Below, one piece after another: positions 1 to 8,280 of a DNA stretch of 64,000 nt. Location of the stretch: positions 744,001-808,000 of the forward strand of contig JAHQIY010000029.1 of NCBI GenBank assembly GCA_019054805.1. Reading direction: 5' to 3'. Numbering within the stretch: position 1 is the first letter of the stretch; every line of letters begins with the position of its first letter. The DNA is from Brachionus manjavacas (lineage: Eukaryota; Rotifera; Eurotatoria; Ploima; Brachionidae). The position numbers and the translations under genes are program-made. The notes below the pieces were generated by a model that saw nothing but the letters and a program-made list of their open reading frames with translations, searched no databases and was not told the DNA's origin.

Positions 1-56
1 TGGTGAGACGATTTGGTATGGACTCGTGGTTGCTCAGCTCGGCTCGACTGAACGCT

Positions 57-644
57 TCACAAACGTTGCAGTTGTTCTTCGTCGGCTATCTTTTGAATTC
101 GTTCAGTGTCTGTTTGATTAGTGGACGTCAGTACGCCCATTACCACTTCGTACAAAGTTTATGCCGTGTTGAAATAGAGTGAGTCTTTTTGGGCAAGAAA
201 GCGAGCTGGTTTTTATGGATCAATTTGCCGCATGCTAACTCTGCCCGAACACGGACTTAAAAACGGAATTCTCTGTTTTCTCAATTTCATGACCAGCTTC
301 CACGATCAGTATTTGACTGTTGACTTATTGCGGCTAAGCAAAAAGAATAGCTTTCAATAGATTAATTCGGCCATTAATTCGTTTATCATCAGAGACGAGT
401 CACACTCAAATTTGGTCTCAACTAGCCTTGAGTTTTGTCGCCTTATTGACAATGCGTCTATTTTTGGCTCGCTTACATTATTCGTAACATTGGCGTCCGT
501 GGCAAATTTGGATATTCTCAGCACGTATGCTAAACAAAGGTTTCTTTTTAAATTGTTCAAAAAAAAATCCAAACAAGAATTTCCAGGTGGTCTGAATCGA
601 CACGATATTTTGACCAAGTCCTCTTGTTTGGACGAAACAAACAA
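57..644 (-). pseudogene. decayed coding stretch, unidentified
   Basis: The first 640 bases are clearly richer in G+C than the DNA that follows and look like former coding sequence. On the minus strand one frame runs from 644 to a TGA at 57-59. It begins with a clean 96-codon stretch ending at a TGA (354-356), followed by further stops at 306-308, 213-215 and 159-161. The last 33 codons (60-158) read as a hydrophilic protein C-terminus ending ...IADEEQLQRL. The plus strand is also unusually open: 178-741 has only one stop (358-360), and 3-183 is open in another frame up to a GTGAGT donor-like site. The plus translation is hydrophobic, which is what the antisense of a charged protein often gives, so I favour the minus strand. 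No family was recognised. It may be a pseudogene or a spliced gene whose exons I cannot join. Confidence 0.3.
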
Positions 645-996
645 TTTTGAATTTTTTTTTTTTTTTTTGGTAATTATATTTTTTAATATTCAAAATAAAA
701 AATTAATCTCGTACAAATTTACTACGAGATTAATAATTTAAAAAAATCTTTTGTACGGCAAAAACATGCCGTATTTTTAACTTCTTACAAAAATCACTTA
801 TTTTTAATATAAATTCTCGTGAAACAAAAAACGCCACAAAACGCGTGTTTATTTTTCTATTTGATATATTTTCGCTTTTTTGTTGTTACCAGTGCTAGAC
901 GATTTTTCAAAACAAGTTATTTTGCAGTTTAAAAGATAAATTTTACTAAAAATTCTATATTTCTTTCATACTTTCTAGAAAATGACAATTTATATA
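645..996. other. AT-rich intergenic DNA
   Basis: There are homopolymer T and A runs (for example near 650-670) and no reading frame or repeat structure I can support, apart from a short AATGACAATTTA direct repeat at 981-992 that recurs just beyond the neighbouring miniature element (near 1110). Confidence 0.5.
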
Positions 997-1096
997 CAGT
1001 ACCGATTTGACAAGTGGATTTCTGGTAATTTTACGTAAATTTACGTATAGTTACGTAATTTTACGTAAATAAAATCCACTTGTCAAATCGGTACTG
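997..1096. mobile_element. Tc1/mariner-type miniature inverted-repeat element
   Basis: This is a 100-bp palindromic insert bounded by TA on both sides (995-996 and 1097-1098). The termini begin CAGTACCGATTTGACAAGTG and are perfect inverted repeats of about 24 bp. The 40-bp centre is built from TTACGTAA-like words that are themselves palindromic. CAGT termini with a TA target duplication are the hallmark of non-autonomous Tc1/mariner elements. It is far too small to encode a transposase and would depend on one elsewhere in the genome. Confidence 0.72.
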
Positions 1097-1098
1097 TA

Positions 1099-2905
1099 AA
1101 TTTATTTAAATGACAATTTACGTTAATCAAATTTTTTAATAGCATTTTCCAATTTTTATTACGGTTTTTTTAGGCATTTTGTTGGCGTATCATAATGCTC
1201 ACGTTTTCACGCCAAAATACGCTTTAAGACTCCCCGGGCTACTGTTATTTTTACAATATAATTATTCAATTTTTAAATTAAAAATCAATTCTTCTATTTT
1301 AACTTTGCATTTAAATATTGTAAGATGACCATGGCCTAACCCGTGGCATATTTTTGATGGCCTAACTCGTCAGCTTTAGCTAAATGATGTGCAAAAATTT
1401 TATCTTTTATCACTTTTATAGTCCTTTTTTAAAAAACAAACAAACTTAGGAATGTTATTTTTTAAATATTATTTCATTATAAAGTTTTTTAGATGAGAAA
1501 TTTAGTGGAGTTAATAAGTTACACTAAATAAAATTATGTGCTTAGACCGAAAATGATCATTTTTAACTAATAAATTTATATTATTAAATGTATATTATTT
1601 AATATAAAATGGTCAATTTCGTATAAAATGTTCTATTGTATCATTTAATTATGATAACGATCTTGGATAAAAAAAGAAAATTAATTTTGTTACTTATGAA
1701 TTGATGATTTACAATCAAAAAAGGTGATAATTCAAAATAGTCTTAAAAAATCAAAATGGTTTTTATAATTGAACTCGAAATTTTTTTTGAATTTTTGATT
1801 TTATTGAGATTAAAAAAATTTCACCCATAGGTCTTCAAAAAATTGTATTCGGCCCGCGTTGAATCTAGAATGCTGTAAAATAGTTGTTTATTTATATAAC
1901 TTAAAATAAGATTTGGGATACCTAAAAAACTAGAAAAAAAAAAAAAACTTTAATCTTAAGATACCTTTAATCATATGACCTGCTAATTTTAATAAATTCT
2001 ATCTTATTTTTAATTTAAATTTTATTGATTTATTCCAATGGCTTCGCCGAGGAAAATAAACAAACTTTGCTAATGAATAAATGAGTTGAATTAAGCAAGT
2101 TCAAAAAATGAGACCAAGTCGGCTAAAATATGCTCAGTAGATATCGAATACATGACATTTGAAATTTTCGTTAAGACAAATCGGAAATTGGAAAATGTAA
2201 ATAACACCACTAATAGCATCTAATGCCTCTATTTGCTTAATTTATGTTTATACACCTACACGTGTTCATTCTACAAATGGCTTTTTTAGCGGATTAAGAT
2301 TTGAATCAAATAAAGAATTAAAATTAAAAAAAAAAGCTGTTTGTCAGTGTGTAATTGTGTGCTGAAAGATTAGGACCGAAAATTGTTTTTATAGAAATTA
2401 ATTAATAAATTATGATTATAATTTAGATTGATGAATCAAAAAAATATGTAAAAAACACATAGCTAGAATCTCATAAATATTTGAGTCGGTGTCCGTCATT
2501 AGAAAAATTTTTCAAAGCCAAACTCGATGGCATCGAGAGCAGTACTAATGAAAAAAAATCAAAAAATGAGAAAAGTTTAGAAAAGGTTTATATGGTGGCG
2601 TTTTGTGGCTAGAGAAAATTAGAAGAAATTTTTTCTAAACTACTGGTTTGAATTTTGGTCGAAAATCAGAACTTTTAGATACTTATTATTTTGGGAGTTT
2701 TATAATTAAAAAATATTTTTGACAGTTTTAAAACTATTCGCATTAAATTAAAGTTCTTTTAATTTAAAATTCTAAAATAAAAAGTGCCTTGCATCTTAAA
2801 AAGATTAATCACAAAGATACTAAAATTTTACATTCAAATCTAGGACTTTGAAAATTTTATTCAAAAATCTTTCAAATTTCTGGCCCATAGTTTTCGGCTA
2901 ATTTT
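1099..2905. other. AT-rich intergenic DNA, no gene seen
   Basis: About 1.8 kb with poly-A and poly-T runs and frequent stops in all frames. A short direct repeat (ATGGCCTAAC, near 1329 and 1359) is the only repetition noticed. No splice-flanked open frame, RNA gene or known element was recognised. Confidence 0.5.
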
Positions 2906-2920
2906 TAGAAATTTTCCGCC

Positions 2921-3060
2921 AATTTTAATAAAAATACCGCTATTTTAATAAAAATACCGCTATTTTAATAAAAAATTCGCTATTTTAGTAAAAAGAAATC
3001 TAATTTAATAAGCTTACCTCTAATTTAATAAAAACTACATCTTTTATTATAAAAAATATT
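2921..3060 (+). repeat. 20-bp tandem subrepeats, left foldback arm
   Basis: Seven consecutive 20-bp units in exact register. They share a (T/A)A(T/A)TTTAATAA core and differ in the last 6-8 bases (ACCGC, TTCGC, AAATC, TACCTC, ACAT). Divergence increases toward the centre of the element. The inverted counterparts lie at about 3484-3659 and 5425-5461. Confidence 0.8.
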
Positions 3061-3115
3061 TAAAATAATAAAAAAATTGAGTTGCATCTAGAAAAAAAAA
3101 AATATCTTCTTTTAG

Positions 3116-3345
3116 TCATTGGCATGTTGCAAGTTGAGCAAAATTTATTTTCTTCATTTTGAGTACCATTGTCCAGTTTTCTTTTTTTGCATTTGCAGTG
3201 GCATTTGCAGAAAAAGATCTAGAAGCAGTTTGATTTTCATCATCGACATTTTCAATAAATGCTGATAGAGACTTTTGAGGTGCTCCTTTTTTTCTATTAG
3301 CAGCAATTGGTATATCCATGGCAACTGAATCATAACTTAACAATT
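3116..3345 (-). pseudogene. exon-like scrap inside foldback element
   Basis: A 75-codon minus-strand stretch is preceded on its own strand by a pyrimidine-rich acceptor-like sequence ending CAATTAG (AG at 3346-3347), so it reads like an exon rather than a chance ORF. The peptide starts LLSYDSVAMDIPIAANRKKG and is basic and polar after that. A K/R-rich G-x-P-x-K segment (RKKGAPQKS) resembles the tail that follows SWIM zinc fingers in MULE transposases, but that resemblance is weak. It lies in the centre of the inverted-repeat element, where a transposase remnant or captured host exon would be expected. Identity is not established. Confidence 0.33.
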
Positions 3346-3483
3346 CTAATTGAAAAAAAATTTTTGGCCAAATTTATTTTATTTTTTTTAAAGTTTTTAA
3401 TAGCTGTAAATATTTTTTTCTTTTTATACCATAATTTAATAATTTTAAGTGTAGATATAAGTTTAAATCTTAATTGAGATATA

Positions 3484-3659
3484 TTTTTAATTAATTTAGA
3501 GGTAATTCTTATTAATTTAGAGGTAAGTGTTATTAATTTAGACGTGTTATTATTTTTTTAGATGATTTTCTATTTATTTAGATGAGTTTTTATTAAATTA
3601 TAGGTAAGCTTATTAAATTAGAGGTAAGCTTATTAAAATAGCGGAATTTTTATTAAAAT
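3484..3659 (-). repeat. right foldback arm, inverted 20-bp subrepeats
   Basis: Units such as TTAATTTAGAGGTAAG and TTAAATTAGAGGTAAGCTTA repeat every 20 bases or so and are reverse complements of the left arm. The arm is cut by a LINE insertion after 3659 and resumes at 5425 with TATCGGAATTTTTATT and AATAGCGGTA. Confidence 0.75.
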
Positions 3660-5424
3660 TAGGAAATTCAACTATAAGAAAGCAAACTGGCAACTTTTTA
3701 GAGACACCTTAAATGAAGATAGAGATTACCTTGGTGAAAACACACTTTCAATAGATGACCTGATTAACAAAATTACAAAAAAAATCCTTTCTGCTTCACA
3801 TAAATGCATACATTATCAATCAGAGAAAATATACAAAACGAGTCTACCACCAGAAATAGTTATGCTGATTAAAGAACGTAGAAAAATTAGAAGAAACTTT
3901 CAAAGAACTCGTTGTCCATTACTTAAGATAAGATTTAATCACTTAACCTCAGAGTTAAAAATCTCATTAAGAAAATTCTGGAATCATAATTGGTTTGATT
4001 TCATTCAGAAAATGGAGAAAAATCCATTTTCAAGCAGGCCTTTTTGGAAAAAAATAAACAAATTTAGAACACAGAAAGGATCAAAATTAATTCCAAATTT
4101 GATCTCAAATAACAAGGAATTAAAAACTATTAAGGAAAAAGGAAAATGCTTCGTAGATATATTATCTTCAACATTTAGTCCTCACTCTGATTTAATAGAT
4201 ACTGAAAAAGATAATGAAATAATTAGCTTTAATTTTGAATACCTCAAAAATTACAATCAGTGTAATTTCAATGATCCTATTTGCCCAAACGAACTTATAC
4301 TGGCTTTAAAAAGACTGAAGACTGAAGCGGCCTCAGGACCTGACCAAATACATAATCTTATGCTTAAAAATTTACCAAGAAATTCCATAATAGAAATCGC
4401 AAAACTTTTTAACTTATCTCTGCGACATGGTATTATTCCAAAATCATGGAAAACTGCGACCATAACTATGATTCAAAAAAATGCATCTTCTCCACAAAAT
4501 CCTTCAAACTATAGACCAATCAGTATAACAAGTTGCCTAGGAAAGTTACTTGAGCGTATAATCTACACAAGACTCTACAATTTTTTAGAAAAAAATTTAT
4601 TACTTATCCAGGAACAATCAGGATTTAGGAAACATCGGAGAACCTCCGATAATCTTTACTTTTTGATTCAAAAAATTGTAGAGTCATTTAATAGAAAGAA
4701 AAGAGTTTGTTTCCTTTTCTTTTATATTTCTAAAGCCTTTGATAGGGTCTGGCACGAAGGTTTAATTTATAAATTAATAAAAATAAATCCACCACAATAC
4801 TTAATTAACTGGATTAGATGCTTCTTAGACTCAAGGACATTTAGGGTGAATGTGAATGACTACTTGAGCGACGAATATCAAATAACTGCAGGTGTTCCTC
4901 AAGGCTCAGTTATTAGTCCTCTTTTATTTAGCATTTTTATTAATGCTATCCCTAAAAGAAACAAAACAAATAATGAATACTCTCTTCTTTTTGCAGATGA
5001 TCTAGTTACTTTTTTTATTTACAACAAAAAGGGGAATCTTGAAAATAAGATAAATAAATACACCAACGAGCTAGAACAATGGCTAATTAAGTGGAAAATG
5101 GTTGAAAGACTAGTGAAGGAATACAAAGAAGGTTTTGAATCAAGATATATTGAATACCCAACTCCATTGTGTAATTGCTACCTTACTATTTCTTCTTTTT
5201 TTCCTGAAACTTGAACTATTTAAACATATGCCACATGTAACAATCTTTTACAATTTATATCTTTTCAACTTTCATTTTTTTAGCTTATTTACTCTATTTT
5301 GATTCTTTTTTTTTTATCTAATTTTATTAACTTTAATTTTATTTTTATTTTATTTTTTTATTTTTAGCTTATTCTGAAGGAGCTTTAGCTCGGTACAGAA
5401 AACAAATAAATAAATAAATAATAA
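3660..5424 (+). mobile_element. 5'-truncated Jockey-like non-LTR retrotransposon
   Basis: A LINE copy inserted in the right foldback arm. The flanking octamer ATTAAAAT occurs at 3652-3659 and 5425-5432 and is a plausible target-site duplication, although the target itself is repetitive. The element begins inside ORF2, just after where the endonuclease domain would end. It keeps most of the RT domain, has a 3' UTR with a GAGCTTTAGCTC hairpin-like stretch (about 5381-5392), and ends in a (AAAT)n-type tail (about 5402-5424). Tail-ended, 5'-truncated copies are typical of target-primed reverse transcription. Confidence 0.85.
3664..5214 (+). pseudogene. LINE ORF2 fragment: reverse transcriptase, inactive
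   Basis: An open frame of about 516 codons in phase with the upstream linker (FNYKKANWQLFRDTLN from 3667); the first ATG is only at 3862. RT landmarks in order: SGPDQIHNLMLK (4336-4371), YRPISITS (about 4510), QSGFRKHRRTSDNL (about 4615), motif A region FYISKAFDRVWH (4720-4755), AGVPQGSVISPLLF (4890-4931) and the FADD catalytic box (4990-5001). In motif A the catalytic aspartate of the usual FDxxKAFD is a tyrosine (TAT, 4723-4725), so the enzyme should be dead. After LIKWKM (ends 5100) the thumb and C-terminal region is missing and the frame jumps to the extreme C-terminus (VERLVKEYKEGFESR...), an in-frame internal deletion that leaves the ORF open. The family is Jockey/CR1-group RT. Confidence 0.88.
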
Positions 5425-5640
5425 ATTAAAATATCGGAATTTTTATTAAAAATAGCGGTATGCAAAAAATATTCGCCCAAATTTCTAGACCCTATTCAAA
5501 CACTTATTGAATTAAAAAAAATAAAATTTTATACAATTTAAATGAAAATTTATTTTTTTAACACTTGTGTCTATTAATCTGAATTTAGCTAATCAAATTT
5601 CAAAAAACCGAAATTATTTCACTAGAAAATCAACAAAAAA

Positions 5641-6675
5641 CTATTCATAACAAATCAAAGTGAGCTTGTATTTCTTGACACATTGCTGAATGAAACAGGA
5701 AACATACAGATATCCTTCGTGATCGATGTTAATGTCACTTGGACGAACAATTTTCTCACCAAGAAACATAATGTCACATTTATATATTTCATTTTGGTCA
5801 TATATCTAAAATTAAAAATCCAAAATAAAACCATTTTTTGATTTGAACTCATTTACTTGGAGCCTATCATTTTTGCTATCTCCCACCAAAATGGCTTGGC
5901 CATCTTCGTCAACAAAGATGCCTGAAGGTTCGAAAAGCTCGCCTTTTTGCTTGCCATGAAAAAAAAAATCCATCTCAATGTGGCCATCTAGACTTGTTTT
6001 ATACACTATACTTCTTCCCAAATCACTTGCGTAAACAGAATTCTTGTTACTGCAAATAAATCGAACTTTAGTCTTGTCGAACGCCTGCATTCGCTGGGCC
6101 AAAATGCCACTTTGACCAAATCTCTGATTCAATACATGCGAATTGGCAAACAGTTTCATTGATGGATGGTACGGCTTGGACCTAATAAGAATGCCGGATT
6201 GTTTGTCGAATACATGAACCAAGGGATTGCGGATGTCGGCATCTACGCACACTATATTTTTTTGCTCGTCATAGGCCAGGCCGTACGGTTTACTCAGAAT
6301 GCCACTTCCAAATTTTCTCACCATTTTACTGTTCTGTTCCAAGTCAAAAACAAAAATTTCCTTGTCGTCTTTAACATACATCTCAGATTTTCTTTCACAC
6401 AAGAGAACAGCAGAGGACCTACGCAGCTTGAATAGATAGTCTTCTTCTACCTGTCTGATCAATTCTCCAGTGGATTTTTCGAATATCTTGATGGAATTGC
6501 TTCCATTGTCACACACAATCACCCAATTTCTCATGCTGCACGAACGCAAGCCGATCGGATAATTCAGGTTGGTGAACTTTCTTTGGAACTGAGCTTTTAG
6601 AGGCGGAATCTGGTCCAAGTGCCTTCTGTTCGGCCCGCTCAAGAATCGTCTCAGATAACCACTCAATATGTTTAT
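5641..6675 (-). CDS. NHL-repeat C-terminal exons of a TRIM2/3/71-like gene
   Basis: The last two exons of a minus-strand gene. The larger (5857-about 6675) encodes NHL beta-propeller blades: NYPIGLRSCSMRNWVIVCDN, then LSKPYGLAYDEQKNIVCVDA and LFEPSGIFVDEDGQAILVGD. A donor GTAAAT follows NDRLQ. A 51-bp intron (5806-5856) ends TTTTAG, and the final exon (5641-5805) continues in phase as IYDQNEIYKCD...VRPSDINIDHEGYLYVSCF, completing the last blade, with TAG at 5641-5643. NHL propellers of this family bind RNA or protein partners in the cytoplasm. The region upstream of about 6560 is open in two frames: the propeller frame (YLRRFLSGPNRRHL) and the +1 frame (KHIEWLSETILERAEQK), so the 5' end of this exon is uncertain. 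A single-base indel or assembly error is suspected there. Confidence 0.8.
5806..5856 (-). other. 51-bp intron in NHL gene
   Basis: On the minus strand the intron starts GTAAATG and ends AATTTTAG. Phase is 0 and the joined product restores a complete NHL blade. This is the clearest splice in the window and sets the expected intron size for the genome. Confidence 0.82.
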
Positions 6676-6760
6676 CTTTGGAAAGGTGCCCGGGTAGTCA
6701 TTCGATTTGTGTTGGTTGTTGTTTGGTTTTTTTGTACCGTAAACAATTTAGGCAACTTAC
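6676..6760 (-). other. probable 85-bp intron between linker and NHL exons
   Basis: A consensus donor GTAAGT (minus strand, first base 6760) follows GATCCA, and a candidate acceptor CTTTCCAAAG ends at 6676. In the frame of the filamin and NHL exons the junction is phase 0. In the frame of the Asn/Glu-rich linker it is phase 1 and leads into KHIEWLSETILERAEQ. Confidence 0.55.
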
Positions 6761-7043
6761 TGGATCCATTGCTATCTTCTGTCTCCATTTGTTCCTCATT
6801 TTCAAATTGATTGTTGTTTGAATCGGTGTTGATTTCAGTACTTTTTCTTTTGAAGGGCGAGCACAGGGTGTGTGGGTTTTCGGTGACCGATTTGTTCCAA
6901 AAAAGGGAGCCAGTGCCATGATTTCTCGTGTTTATTTGGAGCAGGCGTCCGCGTCCATTGTTCAAGGAGGGCAGTCTCGGTGGCTTTTGGGCATTGATTG
7001 TTTCGCTGCATTTTACAGGTGGCCGAATAGAGTCGGGTTTATT
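6761..7043 (-). CDS. disordered linker exon of the filamin-NHL gene
   Basis: This minus-strand stretch connects the filamin repeat to the NHL propeller. One frame is open from about 7043 to the GTAAGT donor at 6760 and reads as a low-complexity linker: NKPDSIRPPVKCSETINAQK at its start, then basic KRKSTEINTD, then acidic ENEEQMETEDSNGSS. Such Asn/Ser/Glu-rich linkers sit between filamin and NHL domains in TRIM-NHL proteins. This frame is shifted relative to the filamin exon, which itself hits TAA at 7013-7015, and no intron joins the two convincingly. Either a one-base error or mutation near 7040 is compensated by another near 6560-6640, or the gene is decaying. Confidence 0.5.
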
Positions 7044-7468
7044 GAACCGTCATTGTGCACTAGGTAACCATCGGAGGCAAAGTTTGTCGCCGAGTTACTC
7101 GAGCTGGCAAGACTAGCGTTCGAAACAGACAGAGATGATTGCTGAAGCGCATCATTCATTACAACAAAATGAAAAGGACTGTTCGGAATCGGATTATTTT
7201 TGTAGTGAATATGAAGTCGGAAGATTCCGATCGATTGTGGAATGAAGTTCACTCGAATAAAATGGATGCCCGGTTTCACTTTTTCCATTAGTTCAAAAGA
7301 TACCGGATTTTTGTGCGAATCGAAAATTTCTATCTTAAGGTATTTGTGAAGATTTTTGGAGTTTTTGGTATTTCGAAGCTCGGTGTTTTCAGGAAACGAA
7401 AATGTAATATAACATTTTGCACTTTTTCTAAACGAAAAGTTTTCACAAAGCTCGGTTTCCATTTTAAA
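7013..7468 (-). CDS. filamin/ABP280-repeat exon, TRIM-NHL type gene
   Basis: The reading frame starts at ATG 7462-7460. A possible acceptor GTACCCAG just upstream would start the exon at 7468 in the same frame. It encodes an Ig-like filamin repeat: the VKPGIHFIRVNFIPQSIGIF strand pair and the family signature NNPIPNSPFHFVV near the end of the domain, followed by a Ser/Asn-rich tail. Filamin repeats placed before NHL propellers are characteristic of TRIM2, TRIM3 and TRIM71 relatives, where they support RNA- or protein-partner binding. RING and B-box exons were not recognised upstream in this frame. The frame ends at TAA 7013-7015, while the continuing coding signal lies in another frame. Confidence 0.72.
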   Translation of the reverse strand, partial: FKMETELCENFSFRKSAKCYITFSFPENTELRNTKNSKNLHKYLKIEIFDSHKNPVSFELMEKVKPGIHFIRVNFIPQSIGIFRLHIHYKNNPIPNSPFHFVVMNDALQQSSLSVSNASLASSSNSATNFASDGYLVHNDGSINPTLFGHL

Positions 7469-7830
7469 CTGGGTACAATCGACCAGATCAAGCGAGCAAA
7501 TAGTTTGATTTGGCGCAAATTATAACAAGTTATAATTTACAGAAGACTTGTTTTACACACTTGTTTTACACACTATATAATAAAACTACGTCTTTTTTTA
7601 AAATTTTTTATTTGACTTGTTCATGTTTGGTTTGATTGTTTAAATTCAAAAATCCTAAACTTTGACTAATTTTTCGTTTTGCTTGAGTTTATTAATTTTG
7701 ATGAACAAGTCAAATTGAAATTATGTAATCAAAATTATTCAAATGGCAAGAGTGGTATTGACAATTGCTTCTGATATTTCATGGAATAAGATTCGTCGAA
7801 AAATTTGGAAAATAGTCAACAACAAAATAA

Positions 7831-7870
7831 AATTGATTTAAATTTGCACTTGCTAATTTTAATCAATTAT
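7831..7870. repeat. palindromic dispersed repeat, copy 1
   Basis: AATTGATTTAAATTTGC, a few spacer bases, then GCTAATTTTAATCAATT: an imperfect inverted repeat of about 17 bp per arm. Similar units occur at 8011-8050, 10440-10480 and 10897-10937. Copies 1 and 2 also share about 30 bp of upstream flank (AGTCAACAA, then an A-rich run). Confidence 0.55.
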
Positions 7871-8010
7871 TTTACTTGGTCAATTGATCCACTTTTTCTT
7901 CAAGATAACTAAGAATTTTTTTGTGACTTCTCTATAAAGATGATGACTTATATAGATGATGAATATTTTAAAATTTCCACAAATTTGTAAAAAAGTCAAC
8001 AAAAAAATAA

Positions 8011-8050
8011 AATTTATTTAGATTAGCAATATCTAATATTAATCAATTTT
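8011..8050. repeat. palindromic dispersed repeat, copy 2
   Basis: TTTATTTAGATTAGCAATAT followed by CTAATATTAATCAATTTT, preceded by the same AGTCAACAA-containing flank as copy 1, about 180 bp away. This looks like a diverged local duplication. Confidence 0.5.
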
Positions 8051-8280
8051 TAATTTAAAATAACTTTGGTCAGATTTGGAGTCATGGTCTGGATGGCAAC
8101 AGTTTTTATTTGATTAAATAATTCAATGTTTCTCTTATTATATATTAAAAAAAAGTTTAATTAGTTATTTTTTCTCAAAATGATATTGCATCGATTTTAT
8201 CTTTAGTTTTATAATCAGAACAATTAATTTCGAATGAAGGTAACTTTGTTACCTTGTTTTTGAAAAAAATATTTTGAGTA

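Larger units (their letters stand above)
2906..5487. mobile_element. foldback element with subrepeat arms, interrupted by a LINE
   Basis: Two arms in inverted orientation enclose a centre of about 420 bp. The left arm (about 2906-3060) is a run of 20-bp subrepeats with words such as TATTTTAATAAAAATACCGC and TAATTTAATAAGCTTACCTC. The right arm (about 3484-3659, continuing at 5425-5487 after a nested LINE) carries the reverse complements, for example GAGGTAAGCTTATTAAATTA at 3621-3640. The outer ends TAGAAATTT (2906-2914) and AAATTTCTA (5479-5487) also pair. Long inverted arms made of tandem subrepeats are typical of foldback elements and some MULE-type DNA transposons. No convincing target duplication was found, so the exact ends are approximate. 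Confidence 0.62.
7469..8280. other. AT-rich spacer between the filamin exon and the Cys-rich gene
   Basis: Two related palindromic repeat units lie here (7831-7870 and 8011-8050). A short minus-strand open stretch near 7740-7800 (IFRRILFHEISEAIVNTTLA) could be an exon but lacks a clear acceptor. The spacer could be intronic if the flanking minus-strand genes are one transcription unit. Confidence 0.4.

Noticed and set aside
3-183. Plus-strand membrane protein exon (LQLFFVGYLLNSFSVCLIS)
   Set aside because: The hydrophobic stretch is the antisense of a charged minus-strand frame (TERIQKIADEEQLQRL) that looks more like a genuine protein. Kept only as an alternative.
178-360. Ubiquitin-specific protease Cys box (GLKNGILCFLNFMTSF on the plus strand)
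   Set aside because: Only a loose resemblance to GLxNxGNTCFxN. The invariant Gly-Asn-Thr is not present and no His box was found.
6698-6919. Minus-strand frame MALAPFFGTNRS as the true linker of the filamin-NHL gene
   Set aside because: It is in phase with the filamin and NHL exons, but upstream it is closed by several stops, and its composition is less linker-like than the Asn/Glu/Ser-rich alternative. Left as a possibility in the entry.
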